Counted from the stretch's first letter, positions 9,430-20,174 are shown. The stretch: 29,780 bases of DNA from Chara braunii (GCA_003427395.1 BFEA01000220.1:923057-952836); one strand, 5' to 3'. Program-made: numbers and translations. The notes: generated from the sequence alone by a model not told the origin.

Positions 9430-10951
9430 AGCAAGGAAAAAGAAAGTTTGGGTTCAAGCTTGAATCTGTTCGTATCGTGCCACTACTTCGGTCTATGGGT
9501 GGGGTGGGAGAGAGTAAGGAAGGAAGCTGAATGGTCGAGCGAGACAGTTGGGAAGAGAGAAGAGAGGAAGCCGAATGGCCAACCAAGACAGTTGGGAGGA
9601 AAGAAGGGGGTGTTCTGTTTTGGGGATCTGGAGAGATCCAAGGATCGAAGGAGGGGATTGGTCGAGAGGGAAAGGGGAGGATTCAGGCATTGTCGAGGAA
9701 AGCGAGGACAGTCGCTAGCAGATCGGGGGGGGAATTCGAAAAATCAGAGCGGGATCAGCGGGAGTCTACTCGATGGGCTGAGATTGAGAAGGTGAGGAGG
9801 TCTTGAGGGGGGGGGGAAGAACGCGACAGGGGCTCTCCGTAATGTACCTGGTCAGGGGCCGGAGAGAGATGCGAACAGATTTCCAACTTGAAGCAGCGGG
9901 AACGCATGGTCGGACCGATGAAGAGGAGAGGAAGATTGGGGAGCGAGGGAGATCACGCGGGAGGATGACTTCGGAAAAGAAACCAGCGGTCAAAAGTTTG
10001 GTGAGAGCGTAGCGGGAAAACGAAAAATTTGGTAAGAACGAATTTCTCACGCACTGGCCGACGGAAGGAGAGAGAGGGAAAGAGCAGGACCCGATGAACG
10101 TGAAGGCGCGAAGGCGGGAGAAAGGGGATGCTTTCTTGGAAAAAGAAGGAGGAGGCTGGATGCCGGGGTGATGCGACCGGGGCACGGGACTGGAAGAACA
10201 AGGAAGCAGAGGATCGAGGGATTGGAATAACCAGGGAGCAGGAGAAAGAAGGCGTGGGGATTGGAAGAATAAGGGAGCGAAGGATCGAAGGATACATGTG
10301 GCCAGCGGACGATGGAAACGTAAATTTCGAACTGGCCGCCAAAAATGGAGCTGGGAGGGTTAGAGAGCGACAGACTCGGCTGGACGAGGAGTATAAGAAG
10401 GGAGTAGGGGGGAGAGAAAGGGAGGCGCACGCAGACGCACGGGGCGTTCGAGAGCCAATTCGACGTCCGCTACGAACTTAGCGCCTGAGAGAAGGATAGA
10501 GGGGGATAGAGAGGAGGAGGTAGGAGAGAAGGAGATACCGCCAACTGCACGGGGGAGAGTGAGGTAGAGAGAGCGACGAGGGGCGGCGTACGAGCGTGCA
10601 GAGGGCGCGGGAGATTTCGAGAACGAGGGGGCCGTGTCCATGTGCTCGGGCGCACGAAGGCGATCACGCACGTTCGAGCGCTTGGGTCTTGAGGCGTACG
10701 GGGCGCACGCACGAAGTCAGGAGTAGTCCCCAATACGCGTTCGCAGGGACGTACCCTTGCGCTCGTGTTAACACTTGCGGGACGGCGCCATTGTCGTCCA
10801 CGGAGGTCGGAGGCAAGGGAGTGAACACCTAGAGCACGTGTGCGCCCACGAGCTGGGAGGTGCGCTAAGCGCTCTACAACGGGCTGTATCCGTCGAGAAA
10901 AGGAGAGCGACTAGTCAAGAATATAGAGTACACACAGCGACCACAGGCAAG

Positions 10952-11050
<99 letters not shown>

Positions 11051-11130
11051 AGGTAGATAGAGAGAGAGAAGGAGAGAGAGAGAGAGTGAGGGAAAAGGGG
11101 AAGAGCGGGAGAGGAGATACGGCCATAGCC
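9430..11130 (+). repeat. Purine-rich intergenic stretch with short tandem repeats
   Basis: The + strand is strongly G+A-rich for about 1.7 kb. Open frames here are long only because stops are scarce in such sequence; none shows a domain. It contains a diverged 44-bp direct repeat at 9526-9612 (GAATGG ... GACAGTTGGGA) and three copies of a GGATTGGAAKAA-type unit between about 10188 and 10275. I see no gene. Confidence 0.7.
10956..11088 (+). repeat. (GA)n microsatellite, imperfect
   Basis: A run of GA dinucleotides with a few AAA interruptions; the purest block is 10992-11046. It is homopurine on one strand and has mirror symmetry. Confidence 0.97.
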
Positions 11131-11263
11131 GAAGAGGGAGGGACGGAAATCGTGAGAAGGGCTGATCGGGGAAGCGCCAGCGTCCGCGGTGCCTCGCACC
11201 TACCGCTCAACCAATACAAGCCTCTGCTCGGACGGGCGTTGCGCCTTCGTTGGATCTCGTGAC

Positions 11264-11523
11264 GCCCGCATAAGGTGCTAAAGGCTACGATAGCCAGCTG
11301 CCATCACGATATTTCGGAGAACGGCGTTCGAAGTTCTGCAAATCCCAAGTGACATGCAATAAAGAAGGGAGGGCAGTGAGAGGGAGTGAGGAACGAGGGA
11401 GGGCGATGGGTTTTGGCATGATTGTAAGCTGGTGACACGGTGGGATGCCGTTGCTTCGTGAAGTCCGCAGAAGGTGCTGAAGGCTTTGATAGTGGGCTGC
11501 TATCACCATACGCTGGAGAGCGG
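11264..11523 (+). repeat. Diverged direct repeat, about 60 bp, two copies
   Basis: Copies at 11264-11323 and 11463-11523 share AAGGTGCT, AAGGCT, GATAG, CTGC.ATCAC and GGAGA.CGG in the same order, 199 bases apart. The DNA between them is unrelated to known features. Confidence 0.7.
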
Positions 11524-11529
11524 ATTTTA

Positions 11530-11578
11530 AGGAGTTGCGTATCCGAAACGGAAGAGTTGCGTATCTGAAGCCGAAGCG
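11530..11578 (+). repeat. Short tandem duplication
   Basis: GAGTTGCGTATC occurs twice, followed by CGAAACGGAA and TGAAGCCGAA, a unit of about 23 bases. Confidence 0.7.
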
Positions 11579-11815
11579 AAAAGGTGGGGCGGGCGGGTGG
11601 GGACTCAGCCTTCTTTGGGGCCCCAGGTCGTGATCACGTCCTGGTGGAGAAGGTCAACCCTTATCGGCCTTAGCTCTCGGGAGGTCAACGGATTCCGACC
11701 GACGTTATATCGGCACGAAGTCAAGAAAAAGGTGAGTGATATACTTTCGTCCCCTTATCCCATCAGGTCAAGTACAAACTACGTACCAAGATCAGGGTTG
11801 AGACGAGTAGTCTCG

Positions 11816-12068
11816 GAGGGAGAGGGAGAGAGGGTGGCCGAGGGAGTGTGAGTGAGTGAGGGAGAAGGAGAAAGAGCATGTGAGAAGGAGAGAAGAAGGG
11901 ATAGAGTCGTCTCCGAGGCCTAGCTATTTGGAAGAGAAGGAGAGAAGAAGGGATAGAGTCGTCCCCATGGTCTAGCTAATTTGCGGAGGGAGTGAGAACG
12001 AGGGAGGGAGAAGGAGAAAGGGCGTGTGAGAAGGAGAGGGGATATTGTCGTCTCGGTGGCCTGGGTAT
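11816..12068 (+). repeat. Complex tandem repeat, two interleaved units
   Basis: GAAGGAGAGAAGAAGGGAT followed by AGAGTCGTC occurs at 11884 and 11936, with a shorter copy at 12030. GAGGGAGAAGGAGAAAG precedes the first and third copies (about 11858 and 12003). The copies also share a CTAGCT-containing tail. No coding sense is seen. Confidence 0.75.
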
Positions 12069-12119
12069 TTAAGAATTTTCTTCTCCTGTGCTTCTCCCTT
12101 GCCCTATTTACTGACTGAC

Positions 12120-12600
12120 CTTATTTGGTACCCCCTTCTCCACCCCCTTCCCCCCCTTTTTTCTTCCCTCCTGCGCCCCGCCCCTCCTGCGCCTCGTCCT
12201 CTCGAAGACTGGAGTCCTTTTCTTTTGCCACTGTGACCCATCCCATTTTTCTCTCGCTTCTCGATCTCGCGTGGTCCCTCCTCTTTCCCCGTTCCCCTTC
12301 CGTCACCCCTTCTCGTTCCCCTTCCGTCACCCTTTCCCCTCCCTTCCTGGCATCTCGACCTCCCCCTTCTATCTTTTCGCCCCTTTCATACCTCCCCCTC
12401 TTTCCCTCTGACGCCCCGCCCGCTCCATCTCGGTCTTCCATTCTTGCTCGTTCCCCTCCCAAGTCTCCTTCTCCCGCCATATTGGCTCCCCCGTTTTCTC
12501 CTCCACTTCTCACTCCTCTTTCGCCACCCCTGCCCCTCTCGCCTCGACGTCTTTCCTTCCTCTCCCTCTTCGACATATCTCCCCTTCTTCTGGCATCTAC
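12120..12600 (+). repeat. Pyrimidine-rich stretch with 24-bp tandem repeat
   Basis: The + strand is C+T-rich for about 480 bases, the opposite strand bias from 9430-11130. GTTCCCCTTCCGTCACCC occurs at 12291 and 12315. The proline/serine-rich open frames on either strand are composition artefacts. Confidence 0.7.
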
Positions 12601-12719
12601 CCCATCTCGGCCCGTTGCTTGGTTCCGGAGTTACCTTGAATTGTGCCCTATAATCTGAGCCATTTAAATTGGATGCACACGTGGGAGGGCACGTCAAAGA
12701 TCTTGGATAAATAAAGGAG

Positions 12720-12910
12720 TTCTCGGGGACAAGATCTGTGGAAGAAAAATAAGGAGGGCCTCTTAGGAACAGTCGGGGAGGAAGGGGTTCAGGTGGTACT
12801 GAGGGGCTGGCAAGGCGAATGCTCTCTTAGGAACAGTTGGGGACAAGATCAGGGGAAGAAGAATAAGGGGGAGCTCTTAGGAACAGTCGGGGACCAAGGT
12901 TTCAGGTGTC
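12720..12910 (+). repeat. LINE 5' UTR tandem repeats
   Basis: TCTTAGGAACAGTCGGGG or its one-base variant occurs at about 12761, 12825 and 12875. A second unit, GGGGACAAGATC then GGAAGAA and AATAAGG, occurs at 12725 and 12840. Repeated units directly before ORF1 resemble the promoter monomers of some LINEs; that role is inference. Confidence 0.7.
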
Positions 12911-12955
12911 GAACGGCAGGTTTAACATTGATAGGAATAACAACGTCTAGACACC

Positions 12956-14629
12956 ATGGCATCCAGCAGAGGCTCTAAACTTGGATATAGGCTCCAAAGG
13001 GCGCACAAAAAATTGGACTCCACTCTGTTATACCGGGGCGCCATGCGGCAGCACGCAGATAAAAGTCTGGCCGCAAAGGTTCAGAAGACTTCAGAGGAAG
13101 CTTGTGGGGAAAGGCTGACTACCTCTAACACACAGCAGACTAGGGGAACCGATGACACCCAGTCCCCCCCCTTTCCCACGAGTAGCTCTTCTTCATCCAA
13201 CCTCTCCTGGGCCGCCCGCTTAAGGAAACCACATGCAGACCAATCAATCACGGTACACATGAAAAACGGGGAAGGAGAAGGGAAGGAGTGGAAGATTCCC
13301 CTGGGGAGCCTTTCGTCTGCTAGTGCCTTTTTTATGACCAAACTCCTGACCCCATCGGAGTCCAAGGTAATCAACCTGATTGGGAAGTCCGCGATGGTTA
13401 AGACCCTACCAACGGACAAGGTCAGGATTAGGAGTGATCTGTATATCAAACGCGCTAGCAGGGTTTTCCATGATGACGCAACTTTCAAGCCCATAAATGA
13501 CAAGGTTGGATGGATGCGAAAGAGGCTGACTTCCCTCGAAGGAAGCATGAATGATGCACAGAACTCTTTCTACTTCAGCCCATCTCAACATCCACCATCA
13601 CTGTTATATGCAAACATGAAATGGACAAACACGCCATGGATAGATGGCGTTCGATACGCTGCAATAGGTCTGAAGTGCGAATCTACCCTTGGGCGCCCTC
13701 TGAAACATCAGCGTTCAGAAGAAAAAAAGGAAAGGATGATGGCAGAGAACTTTTGGTTATTTCGCTATATCCCCAAAGAGATCCAAGCTGCGTTTGTCCA
13801 GGACTTTGGATAGGAATTCGATATTATTGACTTTATCGACCCTCTGCCCCCCCACGTTGCGAGAAGAGATGACTATCTGATGTTGGCCATCAACCTCCCG
13901 GAGGGGCAACCATTCTCTGTAGATGACATAATCCCCTCCCAGGTCGGGGACAAAACTTATAAGATACACACGGCTCACAAATTGTGCCCTTGGTGTTTTA
14001 AGTGCCAAACCTACGGGCACCTATATACTGACCCCACGTGCTGTCATCATTCAATCAACCAAGTCAGGGCCAAAGGGCGCCTGATTCAAGATCATTTCAG
14101 GAGCACGCACTGGCGCACCGTGGACCTGGGACATGAAGGGTGGGTATTCGCAGACAAGGAAGATGAGGGAGGAAAAATCACAGGGTGGGTCTGGGAGAAA
14201 GCGGGAGAACCCAATCTCGATTCTAACCCCCCACCTACCTGGACTCCTCCAAAAACGGTGGAATCCCACCTTCAGCCACAGGGGGCCGCCCCTTTACCAA
14301 CAGGGAATAGTCGGAGCGGAAGCCAATGGGAAAGGAAAATGGGCCCGGTCCCAAAGGATTACCCAATGGACCAAGGGAGTCAACTGCATCCAAAGACTCC
14401 ACAGAAGGGGCGACGAGGGGTCTCTCTACCCAAGAACAATTGCAAGAGTAGGAGGGTAGATGTCACAAGTAACAGATTTGCGGCATTAGGCATGGAGGGA
14501 GAGGATGGGTCGTCGGAGCAACGACAGACACAGGATACCGAGCCAAATGGAAATGGGGCTGGCAGACAATCCTTTGATCAGCAACTGGCAAGCATAGACA
14601 TGGACCCCTATGGTGAGGTGTTGGAATGA
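12956..14629 (+). pseudogene. LINE ORF1 protein with CCHC zinc knuckle, one stop
   Basis: ORF1 proteins bind LINE RNA and form the transposition particle. The start is ATG 12956 in a strong context (CACCATGG). The frame runs 558 codons and is broken by TAG at 13811-13813, with clear continuation in the same frame. A Ser/Pro-rich N-terminal part is followed by a DUF4283-like region, and a zinc knuckle C-x2-C-x4-H-x6-C starts at 13994 (CFKCQTYGHLY). The last spacing is six rather than the usual four. The tail is hydrophilic. The same frame continues past TGA 14627-14629 into the next feature, so the true C-terminus may lie further on. Confidence 0.75.
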
Positions 14630-15960
14630 GGTGTAGAAGGGGGAAGTAATCCGACGGATCTCGTACTTGCACGCAACCCCGATCTCTCGACTTTGCACAT
14701 CACCAACTGGATCATGGCTGGATTGCGGTCCCGCTATGTGCAGGCCCCGACTGACTTTTGGCCCAAGGCAAATGATCAACTGAGGGGGCCCCTCGAGGCT
14801 AGCACAATGGTTAAGCACATTTAACAGCGAGGCCCCCCTAGCCACTTGCAATGGGATGAGGTACTCCAAAGGATTTTCAAAATCTCGGCAGTGCACTTTC
14901 AGGCTCCAATAATGGAGTTGCAAGCTGCGCAGACCCACTTGTCAGTCAATCCCTCGAGTGATCTGTCGGACGAGAGCAGCCACGGGCTACTGTTCCCCAA
15001 GAGGGGAGCGAAGAGGAAACTTCAGGTAAGGAACGACAATGGGAACTGGAGAAAACACGGCAACCATTCTGGAAGAATGACAAGAGGTCCAATCAAAGGC
15101 TCCAAAGCCTACTGTTGAAGACTACCTTGAAGGGCCTTTTGGTCCTCAACCCATGGAAATAGAGAACCCTCCGGTTCCCCCCCCCCCTCCCCTCCTTAAT
15201 GTGTCCGCGATGGACACTGACCAACAAGAGGACATGGCAGCTCCACACCCGAGAGCGACACAGGGCAAAAGCTTCGAGTCATTGCGGATTGACTGATTGA
15301 AGGCTTTCGTGCTCAACACCCGGGAGTGACACAGGATTTTTGGGATTGCTCCTATGCCCAATTGTTTGTCATATTAGACAAGAGCCCGACCCTGCGGAGA
15401 GCCCTGGAATCTGGCCCCCCTTCACACATCACTTGGTTCGAGATTTTCCAGCGGATTCCCCACCTTACAGCCCAACAGTTCCACCCCCCAGTGCAGCCCC
15501 ATCCACCCCCGGATGATCCCGAGAGGAACCGATCGGTGGTACCGACCAGCCGAGTCACAGAAAGCTCAAGCATATGGTGTAGTCAGGGCAATATGAAAAG
15601 AACTTGCTACAAAAGGATGGGGTGGCTGTGATACCCTTGAGATACACAGACGATAGGATGGAAATTGGCCTCTCTCCACGGCAAAGGGGGTTTACACTGC
15701 CAGGATCATGAAGCTTTTTCAATATCTGGTCCCTTCCTGGCCTGCGTGACAGTGATTTCAAAGGCGGATCCTTTTCTGCGCCAACACTACCCTGCTGGGG
15801 TGATACCAACACTCCCCCAAATCGATGGGTTTATGAGGGTGTCTGCCACGAAACTCTATGTGCTCTTCGAGGATGACAAAGACTTCAGTTTGAAGTGGTT
15901 CAATCATGAGGCCCTAATGGAGCTCCCCCTTCAGCAGGTAAAGGTCAACTCATACTAGAC
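14630..15960 (+). pseudogene. Decayed ORF1 extension with a duplicated domain
   Basis: Coding sense continues in the ORF1 frame from 14630 to 15118 through TAA 14822-14824. It then moves by one base near 15105 (linker with PMEIENPPVPP, up to about 15292) and returns to the first frame for 15293-15631 and 15665-15958. Two segments share DFW, then 23 residues, then GPPSH-x3-W-x3-[LF]QRI. The last part contains ATKLYVLFEDDKDFSLKWF. No known enzyme motif is seen. It is either the C-terminal half of a very large ORF1 or a separate protein between ORF1 and ORF2. Confidence 0.55.
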
Positions 15961-16160
15961 TGAGGAGGACCTGCGCACATGTTTATCGAGGGTCCTCCGA
16001 AATGGGTTGTTATGTATGGTAGACTGGTCAGTCAGACCTTGAATAAAAGTCTAGTGTAGAGGGTAAAAGTACACAAGATCAATGGACGATATTGATACGC
16101 TATACTGCAGCCTGCAAGAACCCACATTGGAAGCATTGTCTCCGATTCGCAGACCTGGAC

Positions 16161-17135
16161 ATGAGAACCCTCAACGTAAATGGATTGACCTCTTTCAATC
16201 CTTCGAAAAAACAGGCGATCTGGGAGCAGTTGAAGGGAGTGGGCGGCAAGACATGGCCCGATATTATCTGTATACAAGAAACCCACCTAATGGACAAACC
16301 AGAGCATCATCGGGCTCATAAAACTGTGTGGCCTTATCAAGCATATAGAGCACACGCGGTCTCACCAGGGTCGGCAGGGGTTGCCATCTAGATCCCGCCG
16401 GAATCGCGGATAGAGGTTGTAAATTGGGTTGTGGATGAAGAGCAGGGGAGGTGGGTATCAATCTTGGGGATGCTGGAAATTGAGATAATTAGCATTTTTT
16501 GCGTATACGCCCCCAACACAGTAGCGGATAGGGGACATTTTTTCACCCATCTTCAAACTTTTGCACCCCAGGGAGTCCCGCTGGTAATTGCTGATGATTT
16601 TAATGCAGCTCCAGACAGATGGAGGGACAGATGGGGCTCACGAACCCCCTGCCCGAACTACATAGAGGAGGACGAAAAAATTCTGACAGACCTTTGTGAA
16701 TCTTTTTCCTTGGTGGACGCCTTCAGATACTTGCACCCGATAGAGAAAGCCTATACGTGTTTCCGCACTAACGACCAGGCTAGACACTCGAAATCACGTA
16801 TTGACCTGATCTTGCTCTCGCAGGAAATTCAAAACGACCTGCAATTAGCTACTATCTTTCCTCAAAGCCCCCACCCTGGCCTGGACCACCGCCTATGTGG
16901 AGCCGTCTTTTTTTTCCGCAAACGGCCAGATCAAGGGTCCAGTTACTACAAACGCAACACATCCTTACTCAAGGACAAATCATTCATCGCATATATTCGT
17001 AATGTTTGGTCCTTTTGGAGGAACCAGAATCACTCCTTCGACTCGAAAGTTCAATCGTTTACCAACAGTCTTTTCTTTTTAGCCAGAAAATGTAAGGAAT
17101 ATTCGAAGTTGTTAGCAAGCAGACGCCATGCATAG
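16161..17135 (+). pseudogene. LINE ORF2, APE-type endonuclease domain, one internal stop
   Basis: This domain nicks target DNA to prime reverse transcription. Motifs of the exonuclease-endonuclease-phosphatase fold: MRTLNVNGL (Asn), IICIQETHL (catalytic Glu at 16278), VYAPN, VIADDFNAAP (Asp/Asn; the usual G before DFN is D), SRIDLILLS and HPGLDHRLCG (Asp-His). TAG at 16389-16391 interrupts it. The ATG at 16161 is the first in frame, but the frame is open from 16047, so the start is uncertain. The frame continues into the RT part through TAG 17133-17135. Confidence 0.85.
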
Positions 17136-18640
17136 GAAATGGATATCCACAGAAGACTTCATACCCTGGTTAACCAGGACAACTCGAATGACCATGTCCA
17201 GGACATTCAAAATCTGGAAGACTAACTTTTGCAACTCGCGCAACATAGATGGCAAGGAGTCAGGATTCGAGGTGAACTGGCGAAATGGACTACCGAAGGA
17301 ACCATGGACTCTCAATTCTTTAGCTTGGCTTCCCTGAGAGCGCACCGCACCACCATTGAGGCCTTTTTGGACCCGGCGTCTAACGAATTGGCCACCACCA
17401 CAGCCCATTGTGTAAAGATCACTCGATCTTTTTACGAAGACCTTTTCTCCTCTCACATCCCCCAATAACATGGTGCGGATCGTTTAAGGGAGCTGGAGGA
17501 CTTCCTACGCCCAATGGAGAGTCATCTTTCCTCAGTCCAGAAACACCACCTGGACTGACAGGTCACCAAGGATGAGATTCGGACGACACTTATGCAAAAG
17601 GAGGAAGAGAAAACCCCAGGCCTAGATGATTTCCCCAAGGAATTTTGGGAAGCCCTGTGGCCTCTCCTCAGCGAGGATTTGATTAAATTCTACAGGGCAT
17701 TATGGGATTTTGGGGAGTTGGGGGAACTAGTAGGACAGGGGGTGTCAACGTTACTCCACAAAAAAGGTGATAAAATGAACATCCAGAATTATCGGCCTAT
17801 TACTTTGCTGACGATGGTTTATAAGATGTTGTCCAAAACACTGGTCACTCGTATGATGGAGGTAATGGCCGACATCATTCACCCAACCCATACCGAGTTC
17901 ATATGTAATAGGAACATCCAAAAAAATATACTCCTAGTCAATGAGGTGATTAGCTTGACGCATCAGTCAAAAAGCAACGCCGCTCTCATCTTTATTAATT
18001 TTGAAAAAACTTATGACCATGTGGACTGAACGTTCCTGGATAAGTGTCTGGAAAGTCCGAATTTCGCAACAACGTCCGGAGGTGGGTGCACATTCTGCAC
18101 AACAATGCAACTACGAGTGTTCAAATAAACGGGTCTATGACCCCTAAGATAAAACTGCAACGTTTTGTTAGATAGGGAGATCCCATAGCCCCCTTTTTAT
18201 TCATCATTATAATGGAAGCGCTAGCTGCTAACCTCCGAGAGAGTTAGGATTTGAAGAGAATTCAGATAGCCGGTATTCCCAAGGAAGTTGTTCCGGTCTG
18301 TTCGCTTTTCGCAGATGATCTCACAATTATGGTTGACGCCACCCAACAAAACATGGAGGGGATATACAGGTTAATGGACCTTTTTTGTAGTCTCTTGGAT
18401 ATGGCCGTCAACTGGAGGCAAAAAACAGTAGGGTGGTGGCTCCACCATCAAGGAGGTCGTCCTCCGGAGGGACATCACATCACTTGGGTGGCCCCGAAAT
18501 CCCCAATCCGGATTCTGGGGGTTAAGATGACTGCGCCAGGCCATCCCCGGAGAATGACGAATGATTATCAGCCCCTGCGACAACCAAACTCTGTCAATGA
18601 AATCACCAGCATACATCTCTATTCGGACGAGCTCTGGTGA
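17136..18640 (+). pseudogene. LINE ORF2, linker and reverse transcriptase domain, heavily mutated
   Basis: The linker (WTTEGTMDSQFFSL, then FYEDLFSSH) leads into RT with KTPGLDDFPKEFW, VSTLLHKKGDKMNIQNYRPITLL, motif A as LIFINFEKTYD, motif B around 18173 and motif C as LFADDLTIM (18308-18319). Stops occur at 17223, 17466, 17556, 18027, 18173, 18245 and 18638, and the frame changes near 18050. In motif A the catalytic Asp is Asn (AAT, 17997-17999), and the TAG at 18173 sits where RQGDP-type motif B has Gln. After about 18545 the sequence is disturbed; part of the thumb seems missing. Confidence 0.85.
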
Positions 18641-18807
18641 TCCTCCGCAGAGGGCCGGTGCTGGAGGAAGGAGAATGGGTATCCTTAAAGGGGAGGATGG
18701 ACAAGGTAGGCCTGACTCATCTGGTGCGGTCGGATGAGGTGTTGATTGAATGGTACAACATAAAAAGGGATGAAGGGCTGGTAAGGTGTCGGGACCCCTT
18801 TCAATGG

Positions 18808-18973
18808 ACTTCGAAAGAGGTACTACACAGAACCAGGGTTTTTGGGGAAGGAGATAGCCGGCGGACCTTTCTCCCTAAGGTAGCCTTAGGACTTCGAAAG
18901 AGGTACTACACAGAACCAGGGTTTTTGGGGAAGGAGATAGCCGACGGACCTTTCTCCCTAAGATAGCCTTAGA
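18808..18973 (+). repeat. 83-bp tandem duplication inside LINE ORF2
   Basis: Bases 18808-18890 are repeated at 18891-18973 with two or three differences (GGCGG/GACGG, AAGGTAG/AAGATAG). Since 83 is not a multiple of 3, the duplication shifts the reading frame of ORF2. Confidence 0.95.
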
Positions 18974-19976
18974 AGAACTCCCATTTGATCCATTGGAATG
19001 GGTTTGGAACTTCGACTCACGGCAAAACCCGCAACAATCCAAACCTAAGACATTGTCGGGACTCTCGGTGAAAGCGTTGTATAGGATGCTCAGAGCCAAG
19101 CGATGCTTAAGGGATACGGTGATCGATAGATGGCACAAGCACCTCAATGTAGGAAGGCACCTCCTCACACCGATACGATGGTTCCGGGACACCAAGAGCA
19201 AACCTACAAAAATAACCTCCCTACAGTGGCAGGTCTTGCATCGATGCCTATCTACGAATGACTGGCTTATTGACCACTCACGCTTGGAACAACAAGGTCG
19301 TGCGCTTCCTTGGTGTTTCCGCTGTTTGTCAGACTTCCCGGCCAAAAAGAGGGTAGAGACAATTGAACACATTTTTCTACAATGCCCATCAACAATATTG
19401 ACTTGGAGGTGGTGGGACAGGGTGTGGCAGCAAATGGTTCCGGGATATCGGTGGCCATGGGATTCGCGTGCCATCTTAATGGGACACTACCCGCCCTTCC
19501 AAGACAGCATCTTCGTGTCAAACATGTTTCACCTGTCTCGAAGAACGATTTTGTGGGTGTTGTGGTGACAACGTTGTGTTCTGACTCTGGAGCAGGTACG
19601 GGTAGAGGGGGAGGAGAGGGTCGAACGATTCAAAACACACTTCCAACTGGAACTCTCACATCGGTGGAAAGCAACCACGCAATCACTCAGCAATTTCCAT
19701 CGCTCCAAAGACATTAGGGAACGGTTACTGCAGTTCTCTAGGGAATGGCTGGGCGGAGACCGGGAGGGATGGGTTGCGGAAGTGTGCTGGTCAGGGAATT
19801 GGGAAGATAGGGAAGGTGGGGAGGAAAGCCAAGGAGAGGAAGTCCCAAGGGATTACCGTCTGAGATTCAAAGGACTGGCTGCTGATAGATCCGAGTATCC
19901 CCATGAGACCCGCAGAAGAGTTTCCGGACACTTTCCCCCCCCATCCATGGTCCCTGGAAATACATCTATGATATAA
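18974..19976 (+). pseudogene. LINE ORF2 C-terminal region with zf-RVT-like zinc finger
   Basis: After the duplication the frame is open to TAA 19974-19976 except for TGA 19566-19568. It contains the reverse-transcriptase zinc-binding pattern: LQWQVLHRCLSTNDWL, PWCFRC, then ETIEHIFLQCPSTILTWRWW (C-x2-C ... H-x4-C). The remaining 135 residues are charged and tryptophan-rich. The finger is typical of plant LINE ORF2 C-termini. Confidence 0.8.
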
Positions 19977-20103
19977 TCTTTCAGAACCCAACCTGCTGTG
20001 TTTTCTGTTCCTTTTGACCTTTTTTGAGACTAACATCTGATGAAGCAACTGGTCACACCCGACAGATGACTGCAGGGTTGCATGATTGCATGGAGATAGT
20101 TCG

Positions 20104-20174
20104 TGGCAGGACAGGGTGACGGGAGGAGGCCCCACTGGTGCCCCCCAGTGGCTCCTCCTGGTACCCTGACCACA
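20104..20174 (+). ncRNA. Long hairpin in the LINE 3' UTR
   Basis: Pairings from the loop outwards: CCACTGG with CCAGTGG around TGCCCC, AGGAGG with CCTCCT, CAGGGT (20113) with ACCCTG (20169), and GTGG (20104) with CCAC (20174), separated by small internal loops. About 23 pairs form within 71 bases, 130 bases after the ORF2 stop. In LINEs with stringent RT recognition such a structure would be the RT binding site; that role is inference. Confidence 0.6.

Noticed and set aside
10911-11219. Ser/Leu-repeat open frames on the minus strand over (GA)n
   Set aside because: They are direct translations of the dinucleotide repeat.
12125-12658. Long proline/serine-rich open frame on the + strand and its charged partner on the minus strand
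   Set aside because: The sequence is C+T-rich low complexity; stops are rare by composition and no domain is present.
16082-16321. Alternative ATG frame at 16082 for LINE ORF2
   Set aside because: It is out of frame with the endonuclease motifs, which lie in the frame with ATG 16161.
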